From NCBI RefSeq assembly GCF_024721175.1, contig NZ_CP099399.1:2294001-2358000 (forward strand): 64,000 nt of DNA, in the 5' to 3' direction. This DNA comes from Rhizobium sp. Pop5. GTDB taxonomy: Bacteria > Pseudomonadota > Alphaproteobacteria > Rhizobiales > Rhizobiaceae. Under the pieces are notes generated by a model, which was not told the origin of the DNA, made no database searches, and was given only the letters and a program-made list of their open reading frames with translations. Shown one piece after another: positions 33,470 to 42,585 of this stretch (the first letter of the stretch is position 1; each line of letters begins with the position of its first letter). Both the position numbers and the translations under genes were made by a program.

Positions 33470-34615
33470 TTATCTGTCGAGAATGGTCTTGCGGGCGCTG
33501 ATCGTGCGGCCGCCGTCTGGGGAAAAGAGATAGAGTTCGCTCGTCTCGAGCTTCAGCGCCACCTTCTGCCCGGCGGCAAAGGGCGCGACGTAGCTCAGCT
33601 GCGAGGTGATGTTGCCGGTGCCGCTTTCCGAAGCGATGGTGCGGAGATTGCCGGCATCGACATAGAGGATGGTCTCGCGGCCGAGATGCTCGACGAGGCG
33701 CACCTCGCCATGCACGGCCCCTTCCCCGCTGCCCTCGGCAACCATGGAGATCGCCTCCGGCCGCACGCCGAGCGTCAGGCCCGTGCCTTTCGGGAGCGTC
33801 GTCGGCTGCGCAAGCTCCACCGTCAGCGGCGCAAGGCCGGGGGCCGAAACCGTGAGGCTGCGGCCGTTGACGGCATCGAGGGTGACGCCGAGGAAATTCA
33901 TCCGCGGCGCGCCGAGGAAGCCGGCGACGAAGAGATTGTCGGGGTTGCGGTAGAGCTCCAGCGGCGAGCCGACCTGCTCGATGATGCCCTGGTTGAGCAC
34001 GACGATGCGGCTTGCCATGGTCATCGCCTCCACCTGGTCGTGGGTGACATAGACCATGGTGGCGCCGAGCTCGGCATGCAGGCTGCTGAGTTCCACGCGC
34101 ATCTGCGTGCGCAGCGCCGCATCGAGGTTCGACAGCGGCTCGTCGAACAGGAAAACCTCGGGCGAGCGGGTGATCGCCCGGCCGATCGCCACGCGCTGGC
34201 GCTGGCCGCCGGAAAGCTGCTTCGGCCGCTTGTCGAGCTGGTCTGTGATGCGCAGGATCTTGGCGGCGCGGGCGACCGCCGCATCGATCTCGGCCTTCGG
34301 GCGCTTGGCCATCCTGAGGCCGAAGCCCATATTTTCGGCCACCGTCATATGCGGATAGAGCGCGTAGGACTGGAAGACCATGGCGATGCCGCGCTCACCC
34401 GGCTCCCGCCGCGTCACATCCCGGCCGTTGATCACGATCTGGCCCGACGAGATCGTCTCCAGCCCGGCAATGGACTTCAGCAGCGTGGACTTGCCGCAGC
34501 CTGACGGACCGACCATGACGATGAACTCGCCTTGCGCCACGGAAAGATCGATGCCGCGCAGCGCATGATAGGCGCCGTAATTCTTGTTGATCTCACGGAG
34601 TTCGAGACTGGTCAT
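33470..34615 (-). CDS. Sugar ABC importer, ATPase (UgpC/MsmK class)
   Basis: A 381-residue CUT1-family ATPase with Walker A GPSGCGKST, signature LSGGQRQRVAIGRA, Walker B VFLFDEPLSNLD and a C-terminal OB-fold/TOBE regulatory region from about residue 240 (NLFVAGFLGAPRMNFLGV). It energises the importer of the neighbouring permease and binding-protein genes. The gap to the GH42 gene is 16 bases and to the permease gene 37 bases. The substrate is inferred to be a beta-galactoside from the neighbouring hydrolase. Confidence 0.94.
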   Translation of the reverse strand: MTSLELREINKNYGAYHALRGIDLSVAQGEFIVMVGPSGCGKSTLLKSIAGLETISSGQIVINGRDVTRREPGERGIAMVFQSYALYPHMTVAENMGFGLRMAKRPKAEIDAAVARAAKILRITDQLDKRPKQLSGGQRQRVAIGRAITRSPEVFLFDEPLSNLDAALRTQMRVELSSLHAELGATMVYVTHDQVEAMTMASRIVVLNQGIIEQVGSPLELYRNPDNLFVAGFLGAPRMNFLGVTLDAVNGRSLTVSAPGLAPLTVELAQPTTLPKGTGLTLGVRPEAISMVAEGSGEGAVHGEVRLVEHLGRETILYVDAGNLRTIASESGTGNITSQLSYVAPFAAGQKVALKLETSELYLFSPDGGRTISARKTILDR

Positions 34616-34652
34616 ATCCTGGCCCTCTCTTGTTGAAACGGAAGACGCTTGC

Positions 34653-35504
34653 TCATCCCTTCACCGCGCCCATGGTGAGGCCGGCGATGAAATGCCGCTG
34701 CATCAGGAAGAACATCACGACCGGCGGCACCGCGACGATGATCGTGCCTGCCGAAATCAGGTTCCAGGCCGAGACCCACTCGCCGCGCAGATTGGCAAGA
34801 CCAGCCGTGACGGGCTTGACGCTGTCGCTGACGGTCAGCACCACGGCCCAGAAATAATCGTTCCAGACGAAGGTGAAGATCAGGATGGCAAGGGCGGCCA
34901 GCGCCGGGCGCACCAGCGGGATCGCCACATGGATGAGCGTCTGGAAGGGCGACGCGCCTTCGGCGCGCGCCGCCTGGAACAGCTCGTCCGGCAGGGCGGC
35001 GATGAAATTGCGCATGAAGAGGGTGGCAAATCCCGTCTGGAAGGCGACGTGGAAGATGATCAGCGCCGCCGTCGTGTCGATCAGGTCGAGGCGCACCATC
35101 AGGTCGCGCACCGGGATCATCATGATCTGGTGCGGCAGGAAATTGCCGCCGACGAAGAGCGCGAAGATCAGCATGTTGCCGCGAAAGCGGTAGCGCGACA
35201 GCACGTAGCCGGCGAGCGTGGAGAGAACAAGCACGCCGATCACCGAGGGGATGGTGATGATCAGGCTGTTGAGGAAGTAACGCGCCATCGGCGTGTCGGT
35301 GAAGACGGCCCTGTAATTGTCGATCAGACCGATTTCGGTCGGCCAGCCCCAGAGATTGCCGCCCATCACATCTTCAGTCGAGCGGAAGGAGGTGAGGACG
35401 ATCGCAAACAGCGGGCAGAGCCAGAGCAGGAGCACGATGACGACGGCGAGCACATAGAACCTGCGCTGCCAGATCGCGGTTTCGGGAATGGGTCTGGGAT
35501 ACAT
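34653..35504 (-). CDS. Sugar ABC importer, permease (MalG type)
   Basis: A 283-residue inner-membrane protein of the CUT1 family with about six transmembrane helices and an EAA loop (AARAEGASPFQTLIHVAIPLVRPALA) of the MalG type. Its start codon overlaps the stop of the other permease gene (TGATG), which ensures equal synthesis of the two channel halves. Confidence 0.94.
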   Translation of the reverse strand: MYPRPIPETAIWQRRFYVLAVVIVLLLWLCPLFAIVLTSFRSTEDVMGGNLWGWPTEIGLIDNYRAVFTDTPMARYFLNSLIITIPSVIGVLVLSTLAGYVLSRYRFRGNMLIFALFVGGNFLPHQIMMIPVRDLMVRLDLIDTTAALIIFHVAFQTGFATLFMRNFIAALPDELFQAARAEGASPFQTLIHVAIPLVRPALAALAILIFTFVWNDYFWAVVLTVSDSVKPVTAGLANLRGEWVSAWNLISAGTIIVAVPPVVMFFLMQRHFIAGLTMGAVKG

Positions 35505-36388
35505 CAGCCTCCCCTCTCTTCGCTGCGGATGATGTGGGTGAGATACCAGGCGATGAAGACGGCCATGATCACGAAGAGCACCGAGGCGATCGCCGCGCCG
35601 TAGCCGAAGCGGTAGGAAAAGATCGACTGCTCGTACATCTGGTAGGCGAGCACCGAGGAGGAGCCGAACGGCCCGCCCGATGTCATGACCGAGATCATGT
35701 CGAAGGAGCGCAGCGCGCCAACGACGGTGACCGCAATGGCGATGAAGGTGACCTGCGTCAGCTGCGGCAGCACGATATGGCGCAGCATGTTCCAGCCCCG
35801 CGCCCCGTCGACCCGGCCAGCCCCGATCAGCTCTTCGCTTAAGTTATTGAGGCCGGCGAGATAAAGCACCATGCAGAAGGTGATCTGCGGCCAGAGGGCT
35901 GCGATGACGATGGCGAAAGTGACGAAATGCTCGTCTGATAGCACGGCCGGCGCCACCGCCCCGAATGCCCGGAAGATCAGCGCCAGCAGCCCGAACTCAG
36001 GCGTATAGACCCAGGTGAAGACCACGCCGACGGTAACCGAGGCGAGCACCAGCGGAATGAAGAACAGCGACTTCAGGAAGCGCATGCCCGCGATTTTCTG
36101 GTTGACCAGCAGCGCGATCGCAAGCCCGATCGGCGGTGCGGCCATGAACATCACGAGCCAGATCAGATTGTTCTTCAGCGACACGTAGAATTGCGGATCG
36201 TTGTAGAGCTCGACGTAATTGCCGAGCCCGACCCACACCATCGGCCCGAAACCGTCCCACTCGTGAAAGCTGATCCAGACGCTCCTGACCGCCGACAGCA
36301 GGATGACGGTGAAGAACAGCAGGATCGCCGGCGCGATGAGCAAAACCGGGGTAAGCCACCAGCGCTGGCGGCGCCATAAAGTCTGCAT
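35504..36388 (-). CDS. Sugar ABC importer, permease (MalF type)
   Basis: A 294-residue CUT1 permease with about six helices, EAA loop in IGAGRVDGARGWNMLRHIVLPQL. The start at 36388 (MQTLWRRQRWW) is the one at the first helix; the upstream in-frame Met at 36481 would run through the hairpins between this gene and the binding-protein gene. Partner of the MalG-type permease downstream. Confidence 0.93.
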   Translation of the reverse strand: MQTLWRRQRWWLTPVLLIAPAILLFFTVILLSAVRSVWISFHEWDGFGPMVWVGLGNYVELYNDPQFYVSLKNNLIWLVMFMAAPPIGLAIALLVNQKIAGMRFLKSLFFIPLVLASVTVGVVFTWVYTPEFGLLALIFRAFGAVAPAVLSDEHFVTFAIVIAALWPQITFCMVLYLAGLNNLSEELIGAGRVDGARGWNMLRHIVLPQLTQVTFIAIAVTVVGALRSFDMISVMTSGGPFGSSSVLAYQMYEQSIFSYRFGYGAAIASVLFVIMAVFIAWYLTHIIRSEERGG

Positions 36389-36457
36389 GTCGAGAACCTC
36401 GTCGTGACGGGAACAGGCCAATGCCTGCTCCGGCTGCCCAGGCATCAAGCCTCTTCT

Positions 36458-36512
36458 CCGGGGAGTGGGGACAAGCCCCACTCCCCGGGCAGGAGCAGAT
36501 CTGATCTGCTCC
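36458..36512. promoter_or_regulatory. Two strong hairpins between binding-protein and permease genes
   Basis: A 13-base-pair stem (36458-36470 with 36476-36488, loop ACAAG) is followed by a 9-base-pair stem (36492-36500 with 36504-36512, loop CTG). They lie just after the binding-protein stop at 36525 and before the first permease. Such stems usually protect the upstream message, or cause partial termination, so that the binding protein is made in excess over the membrane proteins. Confidence 0.75.
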
Positions 36513-36524
36513 TTGGGAGAGCCC

Positions 36525-37811
36525 TCAAATCTTATAGATCCGCTTCCGCGTCCCCTCGAGCCGCGTCAGGATCGCCTGGCGCCGCTCGGGCTTGGCCATG
36601 AATTCCTGGAAGCCGACAAGGCCGGCCTGGGCCATGTCGGGATCGCTGTCGCGGTCGTAATATTGCGAGGCGCCCTGCACCGTCTTCATGGTCTCGACAG
36701 CGACATTGACGAGCGGATCCTTGCTTGGCGGCAGGTCGTGGCGCGGCGGCACGTTGCCGCCCGGCTCCATGTAAACAGCCAGGTTCTCCGGCTTGTAGAA
36801 ATAGGCGAGGAAATCGCGCGCGCCCTGCTTGTTCTTGGCCTTGGCGGGAATATGGACCGAATTGACCGAGAATTCCTCGAAATGGCCGATCTTGGGGTCG
36901 AGCACCGGGAAGGTCGCATAGGTGAGCTGCGGCATATCCTCTTCGGTAAAGGCCGAGCGCAGGAAGGCCCCGAGGTTCATCATGCCGGCCTTCTTCTGGG
37001 CGAGCAGCGCTGCCGCTTCCTGCCAGCCGAAGGACGTGTGGTTCGGCGTGAAGAAGCCATTTGAGATCATCGCCTCCCACTGGTCGAAAACCGGGGTCAG
37101 CGCCGGATCGAGATAGCTCATCTCGCCGTTCATCAGCGCCATGTGCCTGTCCAGCCCGTTGATGCGCAGGTTCATCTGGTCGAACCAGCCGGCCGCCGGC
37201 CACAATTCCTTGGTGCCCATCGCAACCGGCGTGATGCCGGCCGCCTTGCACTTTTCGCCATAGGCGAGGAACTCGTCGGCGGTCTTCGGCATGGTCAGCC
37301 CATATTGCTCGAACACGTCCTTGCGGTAGAACATGCCCCAGAGCGTGCCGCCGGTGGGAAGGCCGTATTGCTTGCCGTTATCGGTGACGGCGCCGGTGGT
37401 CGCACCGAACACGTCCTTGTATTTTTCCTTCTCGAAGAGATCGGAAATATCGTCGAACAGGCCGCGCTTGACGAAGGCACGCATGCGGTTTCCCGAAAAC
37501 CAGAAGCAGATATCGGGCGCGCCGGCGACGAGGTAATTGCGGATCGCCGTCTTGTGCGCCTCGTGATCCATATTGTTGATGACGACGTTGACGCCGGCTT
37601 CCTTGCCGAAATTGGCGGCGATCGTCTTCAGCGCATCGAGTGCGGCGGCATTGTTTTCGGACGAAATGATCGTGACGTCCTGCGCCTGCGCGATCGCGGG
37701 GATCGGAAAGCTGCCCACCGCCGTGCCCGTGACCGCGGCTGCGGAAACCATGCCCGCCCCCTTCAGGAAGCTTCTGCGGGTGGTTGCCGGAAATTGCTTC
37801 GAAAATGCCAT
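36525..37811 (-). CDS. Sugar ABC importer, solute-binding protein
   Basis: A 428-residue family 1 solute-binding protein, exported to the periplasm. The N-terminus TTRRSFLKGAGMVSAAAVTG is a good Tat signal (RRSFLK), with cleavage likely after AIAQA. The mature protein contains the family stretches (APDICFWFSGN, GLPTGGTLWGMFYRKDVFEQYG, PTKADEFLAYGEKCK-like). GGGAGGA precedes the ATG at 37811. It is the first gene of the leftward galactoside operon, opposite the ROK repressor gene, and is followed by two stable hairpins. Confidence 0.93.
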   Translation of the reverse strand: MAFSKQFPATTRRSFLKGAGMVSAAAVTGTAVGSFPIPAIAQAQDVTIISSENNAAALDALKTIAANFGKEAGVNVVINNMDHEAHKTAIRNYLVAGAPDICFWFSGNRMRAFVKRGLFDDISDLFEKEKYKDVFGATTGAVTDNGKQYGLPTGGTLWGMFYRKDVFEQYGLTMPKTADEFLAYGEKCKAAGITPVAMGTKELWPAAGWFDQMNLRINGLDRHMALMNGEMSYLDPALTPVFDQWEAMISNGFFTPNHTSFGWQEAAALLAQKKAGMMNLGAFLRSAFTEEDMPQLTYATFPVLDPKIGHFEEFSVNSVHIPAKAKNKQGARDFLAYFYKPENLAVYMEPGGNVPPRHDLPPSKDPLVNVAVETMKTVQGASQYYDRDSDPDMAQAGLVGFQEFMAKPERRQAILTRLEGTRKRIYKI

Positions 37812-37824
37812 CGAATTCCTCCCA

Positions 37825-37838
37825 GTTGATCGATCAAC
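37825..37838. promoter_or_regulatory. Palindrome near the solute-binding gene start
   Basis: GTTGATCGATCAAC is a perfect 14-base dyad 14 bases before the start codon of the binding-protein gene, inside the likely 5' leader. It could be an operator for the ROK or another regulator. Confidence 0.4.
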
Positions 37839-37980
37839 ACCGCCTGGTGAGCCGCCTCCTCCTTGGAACGCGCTCCATCAGGCATTCAACGCGCCGATCC
37901 CTTGAATTCCAGCCTATATCGGCTTGCGTTCGGTTGATCGGCGGCCGAACTTATGCATAGATTATCCCGGCCCGCAATAA

Positions 37981-37997
37981 TTAATTTACAAAATTAA
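37981..37997. promoter_or_regulatory. Candidate ROK operator (TTAATTT-ACA-AAATTAA)
   Basis: A perfect 17-base inverted repeat with a 3-base centre, 11 bases before the ROK start codon, in the shared control region of the ROK gene and the leftward transporter operon. AT-rich dyads of this form are typical NagC/Mlc/XylR-type ROK binding sites. Confidence 0.65.
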
Positions 37998-38007
37998 GGA
38001 ATGTATC

Positions 38008-39219
38008 GTGAAGCTCAAAGGCGACCAGACCACGGCGAGAGCCATGAACCGACGCCTGATCCTCAACCTTCTCCGCCGCGAAGGGCCGAGGAGCCGCGCC
38101 GATATCGCGACGGTGATCGGCCTCAGCCCCGCCGCCGTCACCTTCGTTGTTTCAGATCTTCTGGAGGAAGGCATCGTCACCGAGGGCAAGGCCGTTCCCG
38201 GCCCCGCCGGGCGCCGGCCGATCCCCGTCGAGATCAATTACGAGCACTCGCTCGCCGTCGGCTTCAAGCTGATGGTGGATTCGGTGGAATGCGTGGCGAC
38301 CGATCTCGCCACCAATCCCGTCGCCGCCATGCGGGTCACTCTTCAGGACCACGATCCCAATGCCGTCGCAGACCTGCTGGCGGCCACCGTGCCTGAACTG
38401 GTGAAGCTCGCCGGCCGGCCGAAAGCCAGGCTCGCCGGCATCGGCATCTCCATGCCCGGCGTCATCAACCACGAGCAGACAGCCTGCGTGCGCAGCCACC
38501 GCTTTCAATGGGACAACGTGCCGCTGGCCTCGCTGGTGGCAAGCCGCGTCCATGTGCCGGTCTGGCTGGAGGACGATACCAACGCCTACGCCATCGCCCA
38601 GCAGCTCTTCGGCCTCGGCCGCCAGCACCGCAACATGGCGGTGCTCGCCGTCGGCGTCGGCATCAGCTGCGCCCTCGTCATCGACGGCAAGCTCTATCGC
38701 GGCGCCAATGGTGCCGCCGGCAAATTCGGCCACACGCTGTTCGAAGAGAACGGCCGCCTCTGCGAATGCGGCAAACGCGGCTGCCTGATGGCCTATCACT
38801 CCGAGCTCTCGATGCTGCGCCGCTGGCGCGAAGCGACCGGCAGCAGTCAGGAACTCGGCCTGCCCGAACTCTGCGAAGCACTCGCATCAGGCGATGCCAC
38901 CGCGACCGCCCTCGTCGCCGATTCCGGCCGCGGCATCGGCACCGCCCTTGCCAATCTCGTCAACATCACCGACCCTGAAGTCATCGTCGCCGGCGGCGAA
39001 GCCGTCTCCCTCGGCGACCCTTTCCTCATCCCGCTCCGCGAATCCCTCGCCGCCCGCACCTTCCGCACCGCCCCGCCGCTCCTGCCCGACTGGGAAGACA
39101 ATTCCTGGGCAAGGGGCGCGGCCGCGCTGGTGACACAAAAGATCTTCGACTTTGAATCGTCAGGGGGCGTGACGGATATTGCGACGCTTGGGGTGAGAGG
39201 CTCGACGTCGGCGGCGTGA
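38008..39219 (+). CDS. ROK-family transcriptional repressor
   Basis: A 403-residue regulator with a winged helix N-terminus (NRRLILNLLRREGPRSRADIATVIGLSPAAVTFVVSDLLEEG), an ASKHA sugar-binding fold and the ROK zinc motif CECGKRGCL. The start is GTG at 38008, with AAGGA 7 bases upstream; an ATG at 38001 is in another frame. Divergent from the beta-galactoside transporter operon and probably controls it in response to the imported sugar. It is a repressor, not a kinase, as judged from the fused DNA-binding domain. Confidence 0.93.
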   Translation: MKLKGDQTTARAMNRRLILNLLRREGPRSRADIATVIGLSPAAVTFVVSDLLEEGIVTEGKAVPGPAGRRPIPVEINYEHSLAVGFKLMVDSVECVATDLATNPVAAMRVTLQDHDPNAVADLLAATVPELVKLAGRPKARLAGIGISMPGVINHEQTACVRSHRFQWDNVPLASLVASRVHVPVWLEDDTNAYAIAQQLFGLGRQHRNMAVLAVGVGISCALVIDGKLYRGANGAAGKFGHTLFEENGRLCECGKRGCLMAYHSELSMLRRWREATGSSQELGLPELCEALASGDATATALVADSGRGIGTALANLVNITDPEVIVAGGEAVSLGDPFLIPLRESLAARTFRTAPPLLPDWEDNSWARGAAALVTQKIFDFESSGGVTDIATLGVRGSTSAA

Positions 39220-39255
39220 GGCGCGCGGGAATGGCGGACCGCCTTGTCGCCGCCT

Positions 39256-40014
39256 TCACGCCACAGGGCGACCTGTCTCGCGGAACCAGGCCTGCGCATC
39301 CGCCCCGGCAGGGCTTCGCATCGGCGCGTCCGGCTCCGTTACCGCACGCCAGACGGCCTGGGCCACATCTTCCGGCGTCGTCACCTCGGTCCCTGTGCGC
39401 AAGGCCGTGAGATAGTCGTGAACGAATGCACTGTAAGGCTGGGGGATCTCCATTCCCATGCGCGCCACTGCATTCTTCCCGAAGGCGGTCGTCGGAGCCG
39501 AACCGGGCAGCACCAGCCGTGTACGCACGCCGAAGAGCGCAGCCTCAAGGGCAAGGCTTTCGGTGAAAGCGTTCAAAGCCGCCTTGCTGGCGCTGTAGAC
39601 GGACAGTGCAGGCAGCGGCTTGATGGTAACGCTGGAACTGACATTCACGATGACACCCGCCCCCCGGACCCGCATCTGCGGAAGGACCGCTTTGGTCAGC
39701 GCGATCGCGCCACAGACATTTGTCTCGAAGAGATCGCGGACCTTCGACATCTCGGCACCTTCCAGCACGTTCAGCATGCCGACACCGGCATTGTTGACCA
39801 GAGCATCGATCGGCCCGGCGGTTTCGACGGCCCTTGCGATGCTTTCCGCATCGGTGACATCCAACGCAATCACTTGAAGGCTTTCAGCAGCCGGAAGCAG
39901 GTCGGTCCGCGGGGTACGCATGGTCGCGGCCACGTCCCATCCGGCCTGCAGAAAGGTGCGCGCGATGGCGAGCCCAAATCCGGAAGAGCAACCGGTGATG
40001 AGGATCTTTGGCAT
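39256..40014 (-). CDS. Short-chain dehydrogenase/reductase
   Basis: A 252-residue classical SDR. The cofactor motif TGCSSGFG (8-15), NNAGVG, Ser in NVSSSV and the catalytic YSASK are intact. The protein is cytoplasmic and NAD(P)-dependent; the GCSSGFGLAIA start is like that of the 17beta-HSD-like or retinol-type bacterial SDRs. AGGAG lies ahead of the ATG at 40014. It is divergent from an AraC-type regulator (100 bases), its likely activator or repressor. Substrate unknown. Confidence 0.92.
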   Translation of the reverse strand: MPKILITGCSSGFGLAIARTFLQAGWDVAATMRTPRTDLLPAAESLQVIALDVTDAESIARAVETAGPIDALVNNAGVGMLNVLEGAEMSKVRDLFETNVCGAIALTKAVLPQMRVRGAGVIVNVSSSVTIKPLPALSVYSASKAALNAFTESLALEAALFGVRTRLVLPGSAPTTAFGKNAVARMGMEIPQPYSAFVHDYLTALRTGTEVTTPEDVAQAVWRAVTEPDAPMRSPAGADAQAWFRETGRPVA

Positions 40015-40050
40015 GTGTCTGTCTCCTGACGATGACGGTGCCCAAGAGAT

Positions 40051-40110
40051 GGACTATTTGTGCCGGACTATCTATGTTGGTTTGTCCGAAATAATTTAGC
40101 ATAAGTCCAA
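40051..40110. promoter_or_regulatory. Candidate AraC-type binding repeats
   Basis: GGACTAT occurs twice as a direct repeat (40051-40057 and 40065-40071), 14 bases apart, and a related inverted form, TAAGTCC, lies just before the AraC start. The spacing is compatible with regulator half-sites, but the repeats are short. Confidence 0.3.
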
Positions 40111-40113
40111 TTC

Positions 40114-41046
40114 ATGACCGACCCCATTGCAGAAGTCGTTTCCCTGCTGAAGCCGATCCCGTCGATATCCAAATTGGTGACAGGCGGCGGCCGCTGGCTC
40201 GTCGAGCGCACGGAGCTCGGAAGCCCATTCTATTGCGCCGTGGTCGAAGGTCGTTGCCGGATGACCATCGCTGGTCGTGAGCCGATGCTGCTGACAGCAG
40301 GTGACTTCGTGCTGGTTCCGGAAGTCTTCTCGTTCACAATGAGCAGTTTGGAACCACCGCATCGCGGAGCGCTTGCGCAGCGTCTTGAGACCAGTCCGGG
40401 TGTATTCCGGTTGGGAGATCCTGATGCGCCGGCCGAGTTCAGCGCAATGGTTGGACATTGTGCTTTCGGCTCGGATGACAAGGCTCTTCTCGTCTCGCTG
40501 CTGCCGGAGGTCATTCATATCCGCGGTGAAGACCGCCTGACCGTGTTGGTCCGGATGATAAACGAAGAAACCCGACACGACCGGACCGCCCGAGAAATGG
40601 TGCTTCGCCGGTTGCTGGAGGTGCTGTTGATTGAGGCGCTACGCTCAACGGGCGGTGCGGCTGCCCCCCCGGGCCTCTTGCGCGGCATGGCCGATCCGCA
40701 GCTGGCGCCCGCACTGCGGCGGATTCACGAAGATCCAGGGCGCAGTATAACCGTGGACGCACTGGCCCAGGATTCAGCCATGTCACGTTCAACCTTCTTC
40801 GAGCGGTTCCGGAGAGAGGTTGGCGTGGCCCCTATCGAATACGCAATCGGCTGGCGGATGGCACTGGCCAAGGAACTCCTTCGCAGTGACATTGCAAAGG
40901 CAGAGATTGCACAACGCGTTGGCTATGGCTCGGCAAGCGCATTCAGCGTGGCATTTAGCCGGCACGTGGGAACATCGCCAGGCGCCTATGCGAGATCAAA
41001 TGCGGGGGTAACGGAGGGCGTGATCGTGTCCACGGAGGTCGTATAG
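40114..41046 (+). CDS. AraC-family transcriptional regulator (cupin-type sensor)
   Basis: A 310-residue regulator. The N-terminal cupin domain (GGGRWLVERTELGSPFYCAVVEGRCRMTIAGREPMLLTAGDFVLVP) belongs to the group common in this family's aldehyde or amide-responsive members. The C-terminal AraC domain has two helix-turn-helix motifs (ITVDALAQDSAMSRSTFFERFRREVG and KAEIAQRVGYGSASAFSVAFSRHVG). Divergent from the SDR gene, which is its likely target. No inducer can be inferred. Confidence 0.92.
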   Translation: MTDPIAEVVSLLKPIPSISKLVTGGGRWLVERTELGSPFYCAVVEGRCRMTIAGREPMLLTAGDFVLVPEVFSFTMSSLEPPHRGALAQRLETSPGVFRLGDPDAPAEFSAMVGHCAFGSDDKALLVSLLPEVIHIRGEDRLTVLVRMINEETRHDRTAREMVLRRLLEVLLIEALRSTGGAAAPPGLLRGMADPQLAPALRRIHEDPGRSITVDALAQDSAMSRSTFFERFRREVGVAPIEYAIGWRMALAKELLRSDIAKAEIAQRVGYGSASAFSVAFSRHVGTSPGAYARSNAGVTEGVIVSTEVV

Positions 41047-41125
41047 CTCGACCCGCTCCGGCCTGTTCAGCCAAAGGGGACAGGTATATACTTCTCCCCC
41101 GCCAAATTAGCCGGGGGAGAGCGAG

Positions 41126-42037
41126 ATGCGCGGGCTGATAGGGGGCATATTCATCTACGCAAGTGTTCTTGCAACGTCCAATGCCGGTCAACTTCATGAG
41201 GCGGCCAAGAGCGGCGACGTGGCCGCGATCGCCGCGGCCCTCGACCAAGGGGCCGACATCGAGGAGCAGGACAAGGGAGCCACGGCTCTCCTGCTCGCAA
41301 TTCGCAGCAGCCATCCCGAAGCAGCGGAATTGCTGATCGAGCGCGGGGCAAGCGTAACCAAGGAGTCCGGGCTTGGCCTGCCTCTTACGGCTGCCGTCCT
41401 GAACAATTCCGCCGATCTCATGCGTTTGCTGCTGGCGCACGGCGCCGACCCCAATGCCGCCGTCAGGGGCGAGCGTATGCTCCACTTCGCAGTCGCCGGC
41501 GATTGTCTCGACTGCGTCAAGGTGCTTGTGGAAGCCGGAGCGGATGTCAACGCCGTCTGGGTGCGGGGCGATCCCACCCGCAACCCTGCCATCGTGACGG
41601 CCTATCATCTGGCAAGGCACGACAATCGTGCCGAGATCGCCGACTATCTCTTGGCGCACGGCGTCATCATAAAGAGGCCCGAGCCGATTTCGGCGAAACT
41701 GGCAATGGCTGACGCGGCAAAGGGGGCGACCTTCTTTGCCTCCAACTGCTCCAGCTGCCATGGCAAACGTCCGCAGGACATACCCACCAAAGGCCCCAAT
41801 CTGTGGAACGTCGTCGGACGCGACAAGGCATCGACCAAATTCGGCGGCTATTCCAAAACCCTGATGGCTTGGGACGGCGCATGGACCTATGAAGACCTCA
41901 ACATTTTCATCGCCGGCCCTACCCTCACGACGCCTGGCGTAAACATGGACGTTCGCGGCGCGCCCGACGAAACAGACCGCCTGAACGTGATCGCTTATCT
42001 GAGAACGCTGAGCGACGCGCCGGCTCCGCTGCCCTGA
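41126..42037 (+). CDS. Ankyrin-repeat/cytochrome c fusion protein
   Basis: A 303-residue exported protein: signal peptide in residues 1-20 (GLIGGIFIYASVLATSNA), about four to five ankyrin repeats (23-185; for example GATALLLAIRSSHPEAAELLIERGASV, RMLHFAVAGDCLDCVKVLVEAGADVN) and a mono-haem class I cytochrome c domain (190-303). Haem attachment is CSSCH at 208-212 and the distal Met is in PGVNMD (Met274). The domain looks like mitochondrial-type c (NVVGR, GAWTYEDLNIFIAGP). The protein is periplasmic. GGGGGAGAGCGAG precedes the ATG. No oxidase or dehydrogenase gene is adjacent. Confidence 0.9.
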   Translation: MRGLIGGIFIYASVLATSNAGQLHEAAKSGDVAAIAAALDQGADIEEQDKGATALLLAIRSSHPEAAELLIERGASVTKESGLGLPLTAAVLNNSADLMRLLLAHGADPNAAVRGERMLHFAVAGDCLDCVKVLVEAGADVNAVWVRGDPTRNPAIVTAYHLARHDNRAEIADYLLAHGVIIKRPEPISAKLAMADAAKGATFFASNCSSCHGKRPQDIPTKGPNLWNVVGRDKASTKFGGYSKTLMAWDGAWTYEDLNIFIAGPTLTTPGVNMDVRGAPDETDRLNVIAYLRTLSDAPAPLP

Positions 42038-42173
42038 GGACCGTGCCGCGCCCATGGCTGCTAACCTGCCGGCCATCTCCCACGGCCCGGTTGCAATTCG
42101 CGCTCACCCGACTACCTTTCATCCGAGGCCACTCTCCCCTCAGTGGCAAACAGAAATCACCCGTGAGCAAGCC

Positions 42174-42440
42174 ATGTGCCGAAACATAAAACCTCTGTTC
42201 AATTTCGATCCGCCGGCGACGGACGACGAGATTCATGATGCCGCGCTCCAGTTCGTGCGCAAGCTGAGCGGAGCGACCAAGCCGTCGAAGCGCAATGAGG
42301 CCGCGTTCGAGCGCGCGGTCGGTTCGATCGCTGCTTGCGCCCGTGAACTCATCGATTCGCTGGAGACGTCTCAACCGCCTCGCGATCGCGAGGAGGAAGC
42401 AGCGAAGGCGCGGGCGAGAAACGCGATCCGGTTCGCGTAA
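42174..42440 (+). CDS. DUF2277-family protein
   Basis: An 88-residue protein starting MCRNIKPLFNFDPPATDDEIHDAALQFVRKLSG, the exact hallmark of DUF2277 (the initial MCRNI is nearly invariant), and ending in a charged helix. Small, cytoplasmic, function unknown. It starts at 42174; the longer frame upstream is not conserved. Confidence 0.85.
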   Translation: MCRNIKPLFNFDPPATDDEIHDAALQFVRKLSGATKPSKRNEAAFERAVGSIAACARELIDSLETSQPPRDREEEAAKARARNAIRFA

Positions 42441-42585
42441 GTCTCATGAGAGATCTCAGCCCGGTCTCTCGATACACTCGCTTACAAAAATACGGGTTTC
42501 CAGACACATGCCTGGTTCAATCATCGACTGAAATGGCGATGCGGCCGATGAGCCGACAGATGGTCAATTCAGCAAGGATGACACG

